From assembly GCA_945865365.1 (NCBI GenBank), contig CAMBDL010000009.1, forward strand, positions 1 through 64,000: a DNA stretch of 64,000 nt, written 5' to 3'. The stretch comes from Streptomyces griseus. Lineage in GTDB: Bacteria; Actinomycetota; Actinomycetes; Nanopelagicales; Nanopelagicaceae. A program made the position numbers and the translations under genes. Below, piece by piece: positions 16,363 to 25,476 of the stretch (positions are counted from its first letter, which is position 1; each line of letters starts with the position of its first letter). The notes under the pieces are model-generated. The model was given only the letters and a program-made list of their open reading frames with translations, had not been told where the DNA came from and searched no databases.

Positions 16363-18213
16363 ATCCTGACGGTTATAAAGATCGGCATAGAGTCCGCCAA
16401 GGGCAACGAGTTCATCATGTTTCCCGCGTTCAACAATAGAGCCTTTCTCTAGAACAAGAATCTGGTCGGCGTTTCTAACCGTGCTTAAACGGTGAGCGAT
16501 AACAATGCTCGTACGACCCTTCAGGGCGCTCTCTAATGCAGCGTGGACAAGAGATTCATTCTCAGAGTCTAAATGTGCCGTGGCTTCATCTAAAATCACA
16601 ACCGATGGAGATTTAAGAAGTAAGCGTGCTATAGCAAGACGTTGCTTTTCGCCTCCCGATAGTCGATGTCCACGCTCTCCCACCATTGTGTCCAAACCAT
16701 TGGGAAGGGAATCGATAAGTTTCCATATCTGTGCTGCTTCACAGGCCAGTTGCATCTCTTCGACAGTTGCATCATTCTTTGCATATCGCAGATTCTCGGC
16801 GATAGTCTCATGGAAAAGATGTGCATCTTGCATAACTACACCTATTGAATCTCGAAGAGACTCCATAGTTAAATCGCGAATGTCCTGCCCATCAATCTTT
16901 ATTGCTCCACTCGTTACATCATAGAGTCGTGGAATCAGCGCACTGATAGTTGTCTTGCCTGCCCCAGAAGGTCCAACTAATGCAGTGAGAGTTCCAGGTT
17001 CTGCAGTAAAGCTGAGGTTGCGCAGCACCTCTCCACTTTCGACAGTCTCTGGCTTAGCTGCAGACTCTAAGGATGCCAATGAAATCTCATGTGCGCGTGG
17101 ATAAGCAAAGCCAACATTGTCGAATTCAACGCGTGGATTCTTTCCTTTGAATATAACTGCGCCTTCACGATTCTTAACCATCGGCTCTAAATCCAACACT
17201 TCGAAAACACGTTCAAATGAAACAAGGGAAGTCATGACATCGATACGAACATTTGAAAGAGCGGTCAACGGACCATATAACCGTGCTAGTAATGCTGTAA
17301 TCGCTAATAGAGTTCCTACTGTTACCTTCCCGCTGATCGCCAAGTGTCCGCCAATACCGTAAGCAAAAGCAGTGGCAATTGCAGCGACACTAGTTAGTGC
17401 GATGAAGAACAAGCGATTAAGCATTGCACTTTTGATCCCAATATCTGCAACCCGTCTTGCTTTAGCACGAAAATTCTCGCGTTCGCGCACCGGTTGTCCA
17501 TAGAGTGAAACCAACATCGCACCCGAAACATTGAAACGCTCAGTCATAGTGCTAGACATCTCCGCGTTTACATTAAAGGACTCTCTGGTCAATGCCTGTA
17601 ACTTACGACCTACCCACTTTGTCGGGATTAGGAATGCTGGCAAAAGTAGAAGTGCAAAAATTGTAATTTGCCAAGATAAAATGAGCATGGTGATGCCAAC
17701 AAGAACGAGAGAGACGACATTGCTAATGACGCCTGAAAGGGTGGCTGTAAAAGCTTGTTGAGCGCCAATAACATCGGAGTTGATTCGTGAGATTAACGCC
17801 CCTGTTTGGGTTCTGGTAAAAAAAGCGATCGATTGTTTTTGAACATGTCCAAAAACGAGGGAACGTAGATCATAAATTAAACCTTCACCGATTCTTGATG
17901 AAAAATACCGTCCCAGCATGCTGATGCCTGCATCTGCGACCGCAAGTAGGCCGACATAAATTGCAAGTCTAGTTACCAACTCTGGATTCTTTGGAATCAC
18001 TCCGTCATCAATAAGTCGCAATAACAACAGTGGTGTGGCAACTACGAGGGCAGCATCGATAACCACCGTAATCAAAAAGATAATAATGCTCCTGCGGTAG
18101 GGCTTAGCGAAATCAAAAATTCGCTTGACTGTTCCGGCCTTGAGTTTTTGGGCCTTGACCGATGGATCAGCGGTCATCGAACGATGCGTCATCCATGCGG
18201 CGTGATTAGACAT
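16342..18213 (-). CDS. ABC exporter, fused membrane and ATPase domains
   Basis: Half-transporter of the lipid/drug/peptide exporter class, 623 residues, expected to work as a homodimer in the cytoplasmic membrane. Six membrane helices lie in about residues 35-330. The nucleotide-binding domain follows with Walker A GPSGAGKTT, signature LSGGEKQR, Walker B VVILDEATAHLD and the H-loop IVIAHRLST. The substrate cannot be predicted: MsbA-like lipid flipping or multidrug export are both possible. It is 24 nt upstream of nothing else on its strand; the 3' end runs 21 nt into the convergent SURF1 gene. sufT lies upstream with no clear promoter between. Confidence 0.9.
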   Translation of the reverse strand: MSNHAAWMTHRSMTADPSVKAQKLKAGTVKRIFDFAKPYRRSIIIFLITVVIDAALVVATPLLLLRLIDDGVIPKNPELVTRLAIYVGLLAVADAGISMLGRYFSSRIGEGLIYDLRSLVFGHVQKQSIAFFTRTQTGALISRINSDVIGAQQAFTATLSGVISNVVSLVLVGITMLILSWQITIFALLLLPAFLIPTKWVGRKLQALTRESFNVNAEMSSTMTERFNVSGAMLVSLYGQPVRERENFRAKARRVADIGIKSAMLNRLFFIALTSVAAIATAFAYGIGGHLAISGKVTVGTLLAITALLARLYGPLTALSNVRIDVMTSLVSFERVFEVLDLEPMVKNREGAVIFKGKNPRVEFDNVGFAYPRAHEISLASLESAAKPETVESGEVLRNLSFTAEPGTLTALVGPSGAGKTTISALIPRLYDVTSGAIKIDGQDIRDLTMESLRDSIGVVMQDAHLFHETIAENLRYAKNDATVEEMQLACEAAQIWKLIDSLPNGLDTMVGERGHRLSGGEKQRLAIARLLLKSPSVVILDEATAHLDSENESLVHAALESALKGRTSIVIAHRLSTVRNADQILVLEKGSIVERGKHDELVALGGLYADLYNRQDLTGSAN

Positions 18214-18237
18214 GGCCCTACCTTAAACAGTTAAAGC

Positions 18238-18549
18238 TTAAACAGTAAATCCGAGTGCTCGCAGCTGATCGCGACCGTCATCAGAAATCTTGTCAGGACC
18301 CCAAGGTGGCATCCATACCCAGTTAATCTTCACATCACTAGTCATGCCAGCAAGTGCTTGACGTGTCTGGTCTTCAATAACATCTTGTAATGGGCAGGCT
18401 GCCGACGTAAGCGTCATATTGAGAATTGCAATGTTGGCTTCATCGACCATGACATCGTAAATCAAACCAAGATCTACTACGTTAATACCGAGTTCTGGGT
18501 CGACGACATCTTTCATCGCCTCAGTTACATCATCTACACTCGTTGTCAT
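18238..18549 (-). CDS. sufT: SufT-like MIP18/DUF59 Fe-S assembly protein
   Basis: Small (103-residue) protein of the MIP18/DUF59 family, associated with maturation and transfer of Fe-S clusters. Typical segments are DPELGINVVDLGLIYDV near the N-terminus and MTLTSAACPLQDVIEDQ with the single conserved cysteine. It is the last gene of the suf operon, 29 nt after sufU, with a good ribosome-binding site (AAGGGAG). The same gene ends suf operons in Mycobacterium and Streptomyces, which supports the role; the exact biochemical step is not known. Confidence 0.9.
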   Translation of the reverse strand: MTTSVDDVTEAMKDVVDPELGINVVDLGLIYDVMVDEANIAILNMTLTSAACPLQDVIEDQTRQALAGMTSDVKINWVWMPPWGPDKISDDGRDQLRALGFTV

Positions 18550-18578
18550 TGCTCTCCCTTAATCAACGGTTGATTCTA

Positions 18579-19013
18579 CTATGCTTGTGCTTGGATAGAT
18601 GCATCCTTAAATGCCATCCAACCTAGCAACGAGCACTTCACTCGGCCAGGAAACTTTGATACTCCAGCAAAAACTACTGCATCTTCTAAAATCTCGGGGT
18701 CCCCTGCCGATGTTCCTTTGCTGGCCATGAGCTCTGAAAAAGATTTGACGACTATTTCAGATTCTTCCAAACTCTTTCCCGTTAAGAGATCTGTCATCAT
18801 CGAGACGCTGGCTTGTGAAATAGAACATCCTTGGCCCTCCCAGGTTAAAGAAGTAATGACATCATCTTCCAAAATAATATTGAGAATAATCTCATCGCCA
18901 CAACTGGTATTGACATGGCTCACTTGAGCGCTAAATGTTGGGCTCAATCCTTTGTGTTGTGGATGCTTATAGTGATCTAAGATCACTTCTTGATACAAGG
19001 AATCTAACTCCAT
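18579..19013 (-). CDS. sufU: SufU-type sulfur acceptor / scaffold
   Basis: IscU-like zinc protein that takes the persulfide sulfur from SufS and passes it to SufBCD. With the ATG at 19013 it has 144 residues. The zinc/sulfur residues are visible: C38 and D40 in SCGDE, C63 in GQGCSIS and C127 in KCSLLGW. The insertion between the second and third cysteines that separates SufU from IscU is present. An in-frame TTG one codon earlier is an unlikely start. The ATG overlaps the sufS stop by 1 nt. Confidence 0.95.
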   Translation of the reverse strand: MELDSLYQEVILDHYKHPQHKGLSPTFSAQVSHVNTSCGDEIILNIILEDDVITSLTWEGQGCSISQASVSMMTDLLTGKSLEESEIVVKSFSELMASKGTSAGDPEILEDAVVFAGVSKFPGRVKCSLLGWMAFKDASIQAQA

Positions 19014-20269
19014 CAAAATCTCCCAAAATATTTCTGTGCACCTAGTATTGCAGAGACAAGGGCATCACAGTCATCTTCATTGTTATATACATACATCGAC
19101 GCGCGAGTTGTGGCTGGAACGTTCATACATTTAGCTAAAGGCCAGGCACAGTGATGGCCAGTTCTCACGGCGACTCCTTGACTATCCAAATATTGCCCAA
19201 TGTCGTGTGGATGAATATCTTTAATAGTAAATGAAACCGTTCCACCGCGCATATGCGTATCGGTTGGGCCAACAATGCGGATATCAGGGATCTCCAGCAT
19301 CTTCTTCAATAAATAGCCCGTCAACTCGGTTTCATGATTGTGCACATTGTCCATGCCCAAATTAGTTAAGTAATTAAGCGCTGCACCCAAGCCAACTGCC
19401 TGCGCCATATTAGGCACACCTGCTTCAAACTTTTGAGGTACCGGTGCCCACGTTGCACTCGTCATAGTGACGGTCTCGATCATGGAGCCACCAAATAAAA
19501 ACGGTGGCAATTCATCTAACAAATTCATATGCCCCCACAAGACGCCAATACCAGTAGGGCCTAGGGCTTTGTGGCCTGAGAATGCTAAAAAATCTACTCC
19601 CAATTCCTTCACATCAATCTTCATGTGTGGCGCAGATTGGCAAGCATCCAAGATGACTACTGCTCCCACTTCATGAGCTCGTGCAACTATTGCGTCAAGT
19701 GGATTGATAGTGCCCAAAACATTAGATTGGTGTGTGATAGAAACGACTTTAGTATTTGCCGTAATCACTTCGTTGATATTGGATAGATCTAAGCGCGAAT
19801 CAGGCGTAACTTTGAACCACGCTAACTCAGCACCTGTTCTAGCAGATAACTGCTGCCACGGGATGAGATTGGCATGATGTTCCATCTCAGTGACAACGAT
19901 TCGATCTGAAGAGGTTAATGCAAAGCGATTTCCGGCTGGCGCATTACTCATGGCATATGCCAGAAGATTGAGAGACTCAGTTGCACTTTTAGTAAAGACT
20001 ATTTCGTCAGCGCCTCCGGGTGAACCCAAAAACTGAGCAACTATTTCACGTGCACCTTCATAGGCATCGGTAGCTTCCTCGGCTAGCTGGTGAGCACCCC
20101 GATGTACGGCTGCGTTGTGCAACCTGTAGAAATCACTCTCAGCCTCAATAACCGAGAGCGGCTTCTGGCTTGTAGCCCCACTATCTAGATATACCAATCT
20201 TTTTCCATCGCGAACAGTACGTTCAAAGATTGGAAAATCTTTACGTATCTGCGCCGCGCTGAAACTCAT
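19013..20269 (-). CDS. sufS: Cysteine desulfurase SufS
   Basis: Group II PLP-dependent cysteine desulfurase that releases sulfur from cysteine as an enzyme persulfide. The protein has 418 residues. The PLP lysine is in FSGHKALGPTG, and the persulfide cysteine is C374 in RTGHHCAWP, a short group II active-site loop. It works with SufU here; there is no sufE. It lies 7 nt after sufC and is coupled to sufU. Confidence 0.96.
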   Translation of the reverse strand: MSFSAAQIRKDFPIFERTVRDGKRLVYLDSGATSQKPLSVIEAESDFYRLHNAAVHRGAHQLAEEATDAYEGAREIVAQFLGSPGGADEIVFTKSATESLNLLAYAMSNAPAGNRFALTSSDRIVVTEMEHHANLIPWQQLSARTGAELAWFKVTPDSRLDLSNINEVITANTKVVSITHQSNVLGTINPLDAIVARAHEVGAVVILDACQSAPHMKIDVKELGVDFLAFSGHKALGPTGIGVLWGHMNLLDELPPFLFGGSMIETVTMTSATWAPVPQKFEAGVPNMAQAVGLGAALNYLTNLGMDNVHNHETELTGYLLKKMLEIPDIRIVGPTDTHMRGGTVSFTIKDIHPHDIGQYLDSQGVAVRTGHHCAWPLAKCMNVPATTRASMYVYNNEDDCDALVSAILGAQKYFGRF

Positions 20270-20276
20270 ATTTTTT

Positions 20277-21029
20277 TTATTTGCTCACATAATCTGCGTA
20301 ACCACTTGCCTCTAGTTTATCAGCTAGATCTGGCCCACCTTCTTCAACAATGCGTCCATTAGCAAAGACGTGCACAAAATCTGGTTTGATGTATTGAAGA
20401 ATTCTTGTGTAGTGAGTAATTAAAAGAACGCCCAAATTATTACTCTCTTTAGCGCGATTGACACCTTCGGAGACGATACGTAGCGCATCTACATCCAGTC
20501 CAGAATCTGTCTCATCCAAAATTGCAATCTTTGGTCTTAGAAGCTCTAGCTGCATGATTTCATGGCGCTTCTTTTCGCCACCTGAGAAACCTTCATTGAC
20601 ATTTCGTGAAGCAAAGGCTGGATCCATGTTCAGCGCCTCCATAGCCTCTTTAACCTCTGCCACCCACGTACGAAGTTTTGGAGCCTCACCACGAAGTGCG
20701 GTAGCGGCAGTTCTCAAGAAATTCGATACTGAAACCCCAGGAACCTCCACTGGATACTGCATAGCTAAAAACAAACCAGCCTTAGCGCGCTCATCGACAG
20801 TCATGTCAAGGACGTCGGCGCCATCGAGCGTGACTGTTCCTCCGACAATTGCGTACTTCGGGTGACCGGCAATTGAGTAAGCCAACGTCGATTTTCCCGA
20901 ACCATTAGGTCCCATGATGGCGTGTGTTTCTCCAGAATTGATCGTTAAATCGACTCCCTTAAGAATTTCTACCGCGCCTGCATCAGTATTAACTGATACC
21001 TGCAAGTTACGAATCTCTAATGTGCTCAT
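20277..21029 (-). CDS. sufC: Fe-S assembly ATPase SufC
   Basis: ABC-type ATPase subunit of the SufBCD scaffold that builds Fe-S clusters in the cytoplasm. The sequence has Walker A GPNGSGKST, the SufC-type signature FSGGEKKRHEI and Walker B IAILDETDSGLD. I start it at the ATG at 21029 (250 residues) because AGGAG lies just upstream. The open frame runs back to 21068 but would overlap the Rieske gene. No membrane segment is present, as expected for SufC. Confidence 0.96.
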   Translation of the reverse strand: MSTLEIRNLQVSVNTDAGAVEILKGVDLTINSGETHAIMGPNGSGKSTLAYSIAGHPKYAIVGGTVTLDGADVLDMTVDERAKAGLFLAMQYPVEVPGVSVSNFLRTAATALRGEAPKLRTWVAEVKEAMEALNMDPAFASRNVNEGFSGGEKKRHEIMQLELLRPKIAILDETDSGLDVDALRIVSEGVNRAKESNNLGVLLITHYTRILQYIKPDFVHVFANGRIVEEGGPDLADKLEASGYADYVSK

Positions 21030-21039
21030 CTTTTTTCTC

Positions 21040-21336
21040 CTAAATCTCGACCGTGACGGAATTTGCATTTACTGTTACTGCATATGTTTCAAGTGGAATA
21101 TTGGCCGGTAATGTAACTGCTTCACCGGTGCGTAAATCAAACTCGGCACCATGTAGCCAGCATTCGATTTTAAAATCCGTGACTTCACCTTCAGATAAAG
21201 AAGCTTCAGAGTGCGAACACGTGTCATCGATTGCAAATACTTCATCTCCGATGCGAGTGACACAGATAGTCTTACCATTTTTTTCAAGTTTTACGGGCTT
21301 ACCCTGAGTAAGTTGATCGAGCAGTAGGTCGGCCAC
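21040..21336 (-). CDS. Rieske [2Fe-2S] ferredoxin in suf operon
   Basis: Small (98-residue) Rieske-type ferredoxin of the kind that serves non-heme iron dioxygenases. The 2Fe-2S ligands are seen as C-x-H in DDTCSHSEA and C-x2-H in ECWLHGAEF. It starts with GTG at 21336, immediately before which sufD stops, and ends 10 nt before sufC. It occupies the same place between sufD and sufC in many actinobacterial suf operons. Its partner is unknown; an electron supply role or a client protein of the Suf system are both possible. Confidence 0.9.
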   Translation of the reverse strand: MADLLLDQLTQGKPVKLEKNGKTICVTRIGDEVFAIDDTCSHSEASLSEGEVTDFKIECWLHGAEFDLRTGEAVTLPANIPLETYAVTVNANSVTVEI

Positions 21337-22419
21337 TTATGCACCAGCTCTTTCTAGCTCAGCATCAATGCGCTCCATCAAGCGTTCTTGAATCGACTCG
21401 ACTCCAATTTCATTGACAATCTCACTAAAAAACCCACGAACAACTAAGCGACGAGCATTTTCCAATGTGATTCCACGAGACATCAAATAGAAAAGCTGCT
21501 CATCATCGAAGCGGCCTGTTGTGCTTGCATGGCCAGCGCCAACAATTTCGCCAGTCTCAATCTCCAAATTTGGAACTGAATCGGCACGTGCGCCATCACT
21601 TAATAGCAAGTTGCGATTAAGTTCATAGGTGTCAGTTCCTTCTGCGACGGCGCGAATTAGAACATCGCCAATCCAGACAGTATGCGCATCTCTTCCAGCT
21701 AAAGCGCCTTTAAAGTTCACGCGTGATTTTGCATGTGGAACAGCGTGGTCTACATGCATTCTATGTTCAAAAAATTGACCAGTAGTTGCAAAGTAAACGC
21801 CAAGAAGTTCAACAGAGCCACCAGGAGCAATAAACTCTACGGTTGGCAGAATTCGGACAACATCTCCACCGACAGTGACGGTAATCGATTTGTACTGGGC
21901 ATCCTTATCTACAACGACATGATGGCGCGCTGCATAGACTGCATTAGCGTCAAACTCTTGTAGAGTAATAAATTTCAGGGACGAACCTGGTGCCAATGAA
22001 ATCTCTAAATCCTCAGCTAAAACCGTATCCCCTGTGTTCTCAAGCACAACCGTTGCAACGGAGTGATTTCCTAGCGAGATGCGTACGCGAGAAAACTCCG
22101 CTGAATCTAGAGCTCCAAGGCTGCGACCTAGAAAAATAGGTTCTTGCACTTCAGTGTTACTTGCAATAGATAGATGAGCCACCTCTGCTTCGGCTCCTCT
22201 AATTCGATCAATAATAATGTCATCTGTGGTTGCCAACGGTTCTAAGATCTCTCGATGCAACGCGACACCTGATGCAAGGTGGCCCTTTGCAACCAGAGAA
22301 TTACGTTCACCGATTACGGCCGTTCCATCGTGGAGTCCACGAAGACGCTTAAGCGGAGTAAACCGCCAAGCCTCTTCGCGTCCAGTTGGAGTTAAGTAAT
22401 TTGTAGTTAAGACTGACAT
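21337..22419 (-). CDS. sufD: Fe-S assembly protein SufD
   Basis: Partner of SufB in the SufBC2D scaffold, with a right-handed beta-helix core. The 360-residue protein shares the C-terminal SufB/SufD domain ([26 protein letters not shown], written here in parts: GAGHASTTGRFD and [10 protein letters not shown]), including a conserved histidine. It overlaps sufB by 1 nt and abuts the Rieske gene. It is shorter than SufB and lacks SufB's N-terminal region, which is how the two paralogs are told apart. Confidence 0.95.
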   Translation of the reverse strand: MSVLTTNYLTPTGREEAWRFTPLKRLRGLHDGTAVIGERNSLVAKGHLASGVALHREILEPLATTDDIIIDRIRGAEAEVAHLSIASNTEVQEPIFLGRSLGALDSAEFSRVRISLGNHSVATVVLENTGDTVLAEDLEISLAPGSSLKFITLQEFDANAVYAARHHVVVDKDAQYKSITVTVGGDVVRILPTVEFIAPGGSVELLGVYFATTGQFFEHRMHVDHAVPHAKSRVNFKGALAGRDAHTVWIGDVLIRAVAEGTDTYELNRNLLLSDGARADSVPNLEIETGEIVGAGHASTTGRFDDEQLFYLMSRGITLENARRLVVRGFFSEIVNEIGVESIQERLMERIDAELERAGA

Positions 22420-23828
22420 TAACCAACTGCGCCTTCCATTTGAAGTTCTATAAGTCGATTGAGCTCTAAGGCGTACTCCATGGGTAGTTCACGCGCAATT
22501 GGCTCGATAAAGCCACGCACGATCATCGCCATAGCTTCATCCTCAGTGAGGCCTCTAGACATTAAGTAGAAGAGTTGATCATCACTAATCTTTGAAACAG
22601 TCGCTTCATGTCCCATCGATACATCATCTTCGCGGATATCAACATACGGATAGGTGTCTGAACGCGAAATCGTATCTACCAAAAGCGCATCGCACTTAAC
22701 CGTACTCTTTGAGTGATGAGCACCTTCTTGCACCTGTACTAAGCCACGATATGAAGTTCGCCCACCATTACGTGCAACGGATTTAGAGATGACCGAAGAT
22801 GAAGTGTAAGGAGCTGCGTGAACCATCTTGGCGCCTGAATCTTGATGTTGTCCTTCGCCCGCAAAAGCCAAGGACAGAGTCTCGCCCTTTGCGTGTGGGC
22901 CCATCAAGAAGATCGCTGGATACTTCATCGTGACCTTGGAACCGATGTTTCCATCTACCCATTCCATTGTTGCGCCTTCAGCACATGTTGCGCGCTTGGT
23001 CACTAAGTTGTAAACATTATTCGACCAGTTCTGAATGGTTGTGTAGCGAACTCGTGCACCCTTCTTTACGATGATTTCTACTACCGCTGAGTGCAATGAG
23101 TCTGATTTGTAGATCGGCGCGGTGCATCCCTCTACATAGTGAATATATGAGTCTTCATCAGCGATTATGAGTGTGCGTTCAAACTGTCCCATATTTTCAG
23201 TATTGATTCTAAAATATGCCTGTAGTGGAATATCTACATGAACACCTTTGGGAACATAGATAAATGATCCACCAGACCACACAGATGTATTGAGTGCTGC
23301 GAACTTGTTATCTCCCACTGGAATAACCGTTGCAAAATACTCTTTGAATAGCTCAGGGTGCTCTTTGAGCGCCGTATCGGTGTCTAGGAAGATAACCCCC
23401 TGCGCCGCTAAATCTTCACGGATTGAGTGATAAACAACTTCGGATTCATACTGTGCAGCTACACCAGAGACAAGACGCTGCTTTTCGGCTTCAGGAATAC
23501 CTAGACGATCATAAGTATTCTTGATTTCTTCAGGCAGATCATCCCACGTGGCAGCCTGCTTCTCTGTTGACCGCACGAAATATTTAATGGTGTCAAAGAA
23601 GATTCCTGATAAGTCAGAACCCCAGTTTGGCATGGGCTTCTTTTCAAAGAGAGCTAAGCCTTTAAGGCGCAGATCTAGCATCCACTGTGGCTCAGATTTC
23701 TTTTCTGAGATATCACGTACGACATCTTCATTAATGCCACGTCGAGCATTTGTACCTACGTCGCTCTTATCTGACCAGCCATATTCGTAGTTTCCTAGGC
23801 CTTCGAGCTCTGGATGCGCAATTGTCAT
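22419..23828 (-). CDS. sufB: Fe-S assembly protein SufB
   Basis: Main scaffold subunit on which the nascent Fe-S cluster forms. The 469-residue protein has the expected N-terminal region ([13 protein letters not shown]), the central block [19 protein letters not shown] and the C-terminal core [22 protein letters not shown]. No intein is present, unlike in M. tuberculosis SufB. The ATG overlaps the sufR stop by 4 nt (ATGA), so repressor and scaffold are translated together. Confidence 0.97.
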   Translation of the reverse strand: MTIAHPELEGLGNYEYGWSDKSDVGTNARRGINEDVVRDISEKKSEPQWMLDLRLKGLALFEKKPMPNWGSDLSGIFFDTIKYFVRSTEKQAATWDDLPEEIKNTYDRLGIPEAEKQRLVSGVAAQYESEVVYHSIREDLAAQGVIFLDTDTALKEHPELFKEYFATVIPVGDNKFAALNTSVWSGGSFIYVPKGVHVDIPLQAYFRINTENMGQFERTLIIADEDSYIHYVEGCTAPIYKSDSLHSAVVEIIVKKGARVRYTTIQNWSNNVYNLVTKRATCAEGATMEWVDGNIGSKVTMKYPAIFLMGPHAKGETLSLAFAGEGQHQDSGAKMVHAAPYTSSSVISKSVARNGGRTSYRGLVQVQEGAHHSKSTVKCDALLVDTISRSDTYPYVDIREDDVSMGHEATVSKISDDQLFYLMSRGLTEDEAMAMIVRGFIEPIARELPMEYALELNRLIELQMEGAVG

Positions 23829-24517
23829 GCACGTACCTTTCGGTTCTTTGTAGTGGATTTTGCAGGTGTGGGAATAAATGTTGTACAGACTCCATCGCCA
23901 TGCGCGATAGTTGCTAAACGTTGAACATGTGTTCCTAGCACTCGTGAAAGTGCTTGCGTCTCTGCTTCACATAGTTGGGGGAACTCTGCAGCAACGTGTG
24001 CTATCGGACAGTGATGTTGGCACAGCTCTTCGCCCATCGGCTTAGAATGGACACTGGCTGCATATCCCTGCTCTGTTAAAAAAATCGCAAGCGCTTCGAC
24101 TTTAGATGTTTTCTTTGCAACTGCAACATTAGCTTTGCGCTCAATATCATTGGCTCTGGATTCCGCAAAGCCCTGAACAAGGTGCTCCCCCGATTGAGCC
24201 GACATAAACTTCAATGCCGCGACCGCTAAATCATCATAGGAGTGTTCAAATTTTTCGCGGCCAGCATCTGACATGAGAAAAACCTTTGAAGGCCGTCCAC
24301 GTCCGCGAACCAAAGCAGCTTGTGGTTGGCGAGCTTGCAGAACTCCATCGGCAACTAGCGAATCTAGATGTCTGCGAATTCCGGCAGGGGTAACTCCTAA
24401 TCTGCCAGAGAGGGTCGCTGCACTTGATGGTCCATTCTCAAGAATTGAACGGGCAACTAACTCCCTTGTACGCCGATCCTCGGCCTTAGGGGTCGCTATA
24501 TCCGAAGTCAATTTCAC
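23825..24517 (-). CDS. sufR: SufR-type Fe-S responsive transcriptional repressor
   Basis: DeoR/ArsR-like helix-turn-helix regulator that represses suf genes when it holds an Fe-S cluster. The HTH (about residues 20-70: [20 protein letters not shown]) is followed by a basic wing ([10 protein letters not shown]). Near the C-terminus the candidate cluster ligands are C-x3-C-x12-C ([18 protein letters not shown]) and a later cysteine. The start is uncertain: GTG at 24517 gives 230 residues, GTG at 24553 gives 242, and the longest open frame reaches 24643 but enters the divergent ctaA gene. I prefer 24517. It is first in the suf operon and probably autoregulated. Confidence 0.88.
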   Translation of the reverse strand: MKLTSDIATPKAEDRRTRELVARSILENGPSSAATLSGRLGVTPAGIRRHLDSLVADGVLQARQPQAALVRGRGRPSKVFLMSDAGREKFEHSYDDLAVAALKFMSAQSGEHLVQGFAESRANDIERKANVAVAKKTSKVEALAIFLTEQGYAASVHSKPMGEELCQHHCPIAHVAAEFPQLCEAETQALSRVLGTHVQRLATIAHGDGVCTTFIPTPAKSTTKNRKVRA

Positions 24518-24518
24518 A

Positions 24519-24547
24519 ACACTATTGTGTCCTAATTCGACACTATT
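24519..24547. promoter_or_regulatory. Candidate SufR operator between sufR and ctaA
   Basis: Two ACACTATT repeats (24519-24526 and 24540-24547) flank a perfect inverted repeat GTGTC-N7-GACAC (24527-24543). ACAC-N4-GTGT (24519-24530) is a second overlapping dyad. The cluster lies just upstream of the preferred sufR start. SufR operators of this ACAC/GTGT type are described in Actinobacteria; binding here is inferred. Confidence 0.55.
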
Positions 24548-24579
24548 AGCCACTTCAACGCCATGCTCCTGCAGAGCAA

Positions 24580-24585
24580 TAGGGT
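24580..24585 (+). promoter_or_regulatory. -10 element of ctaA (leaderless)
   Basis: TAGGGT ends 6 nt before the ctaA ATG, the same spacing as at argC and coaE. No good -35 is visible, and the upstream DNA is the candidate SufR operator. Confidence 0.45.
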
Positions 24586-24591
24586 TAGGCC

Positions 24592-25476
24592 ATGAGCAGA
24601 TCCCAGGAGCGAGCCAGGCGGATTTTAGCTCCAGCCAGCGCACTTCTTCTCTTTCTTCAAGCCGCTATTGTCGTTACAGGCGGTGCGGTGCGACTCACCG
24701 GATCAGGGCTGGGCTGTCCTACCTGGCCAGAGTGCGTGCCGGGTTCATACCTACCAGTTGCTGGCCAAGCCGAAGGACATCTGCGCTCGTGGATTGAGTT
24801 TAGTAATCGACTACTCACTTTTGTTCTTGTGATTGCAGCACTCGTTACTCTCATTGCAGTTCTACGTGCCGGACGAAGAGATTTACGAGTTCTTGCCGTT
24901 GGTCAATTTTTGGGCATCTTTGGCCAAGGTGTTTTAGGTGGAATCACTGTGCTTGTTCAATTAAATCCCATCGCAGTTGCAAGCCACTATCTGCTATCAA
25001 TAATTTTAATTGCCGCCGCAACATCACTGTATACGCGTAGACACATTCGCGCACACAAGAAAATCTCTGACTTATTACCAGATGCATTCTCTCGTGCACA
25101 TGTCACATTGAGTGCACTGGTGATGGTTCTAGGAACGGTAGTAACCGGGGCTGGCCCACATGCAGGTGACATTGATGCGCCACGCCTGCATATAAAGATT
25201 CAGGTTGCAGCTCAACTCCATGGATTAGCAGTTGTACTTCTACTTCTTCTTACCGCTGCCTTCTACTTTTCAACTCAGACTTCTGATGTGACAAAGAAAT
25301 ATTTGTTGTTTTTTGCCGTTATTTCTTTTGCACAAGGAGGAATCGGTGTAATTCAGTACTACCAAGGCGTCCCAGAGCTACTAGTCGCCGCTCATGTAGC
25401 TGGTTCGACGATTGTGTGGATTAGTGCTTGGCGAGTCTGGCTTAGCGTTCAACGAGAAGAAATGGTGCCTTCATAA
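24592..25476 (+). CDS. ctaA: Heme A synthase (COX15/CtaA)
   Basis: Integral membrane enzyme that oxidises heme O to heme A for cytochrome aa3 oxidase. The 294-residue protein has about eight hydrophobic helices. Landmarks are VVTGGAVRLTGSGLGCPTWP near residue 28, an extracytoplasmic loop, and later histidines in SHYLLSI, QLHGLAV and AAHVAGS. The first heme-ligand motif reads EFSNR where Bacillus has ExxHR; the Asn form is what I expect in Actinobacteria. It is divergent from sufR and overlaps tkt by 1 nt (TAATG). ctaB, often next door in relatives, is absent. Confidence 0.93.
   Translation: MSRSQERARRILAPASALLLFLQAAIVVTGGAVRLTGSGLGCPTWPECVPGSYLPVAGQAEGHLRSWIEFSNRLLTFVLVIAALVTLIAVLRAGRRDLRVLAVGQFLGIFGQGVLGGITVLVQLNPIAVASHYLLSIILIAAATSLYTRRHIRAHKKISDLLPDAFSRAHVTLSALVMVLGTVVTGAGPHAGDIDAPRLHIKIQVAAQLHGLAVVLLLLLTAAFYFSTQTSDVTKKYLLFFAVISFAQGGIGVIQYYQGVPELLVAAHVAGSTIVWISAWRVWLSVQREEMVPS

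Noticed and set aside
24518-24643. Extended SufR N-terminus up to 24643
   Set aside because: It would run into the ctaA coding region and over the operator-like repeats, and the added residues do not resemble SufR.
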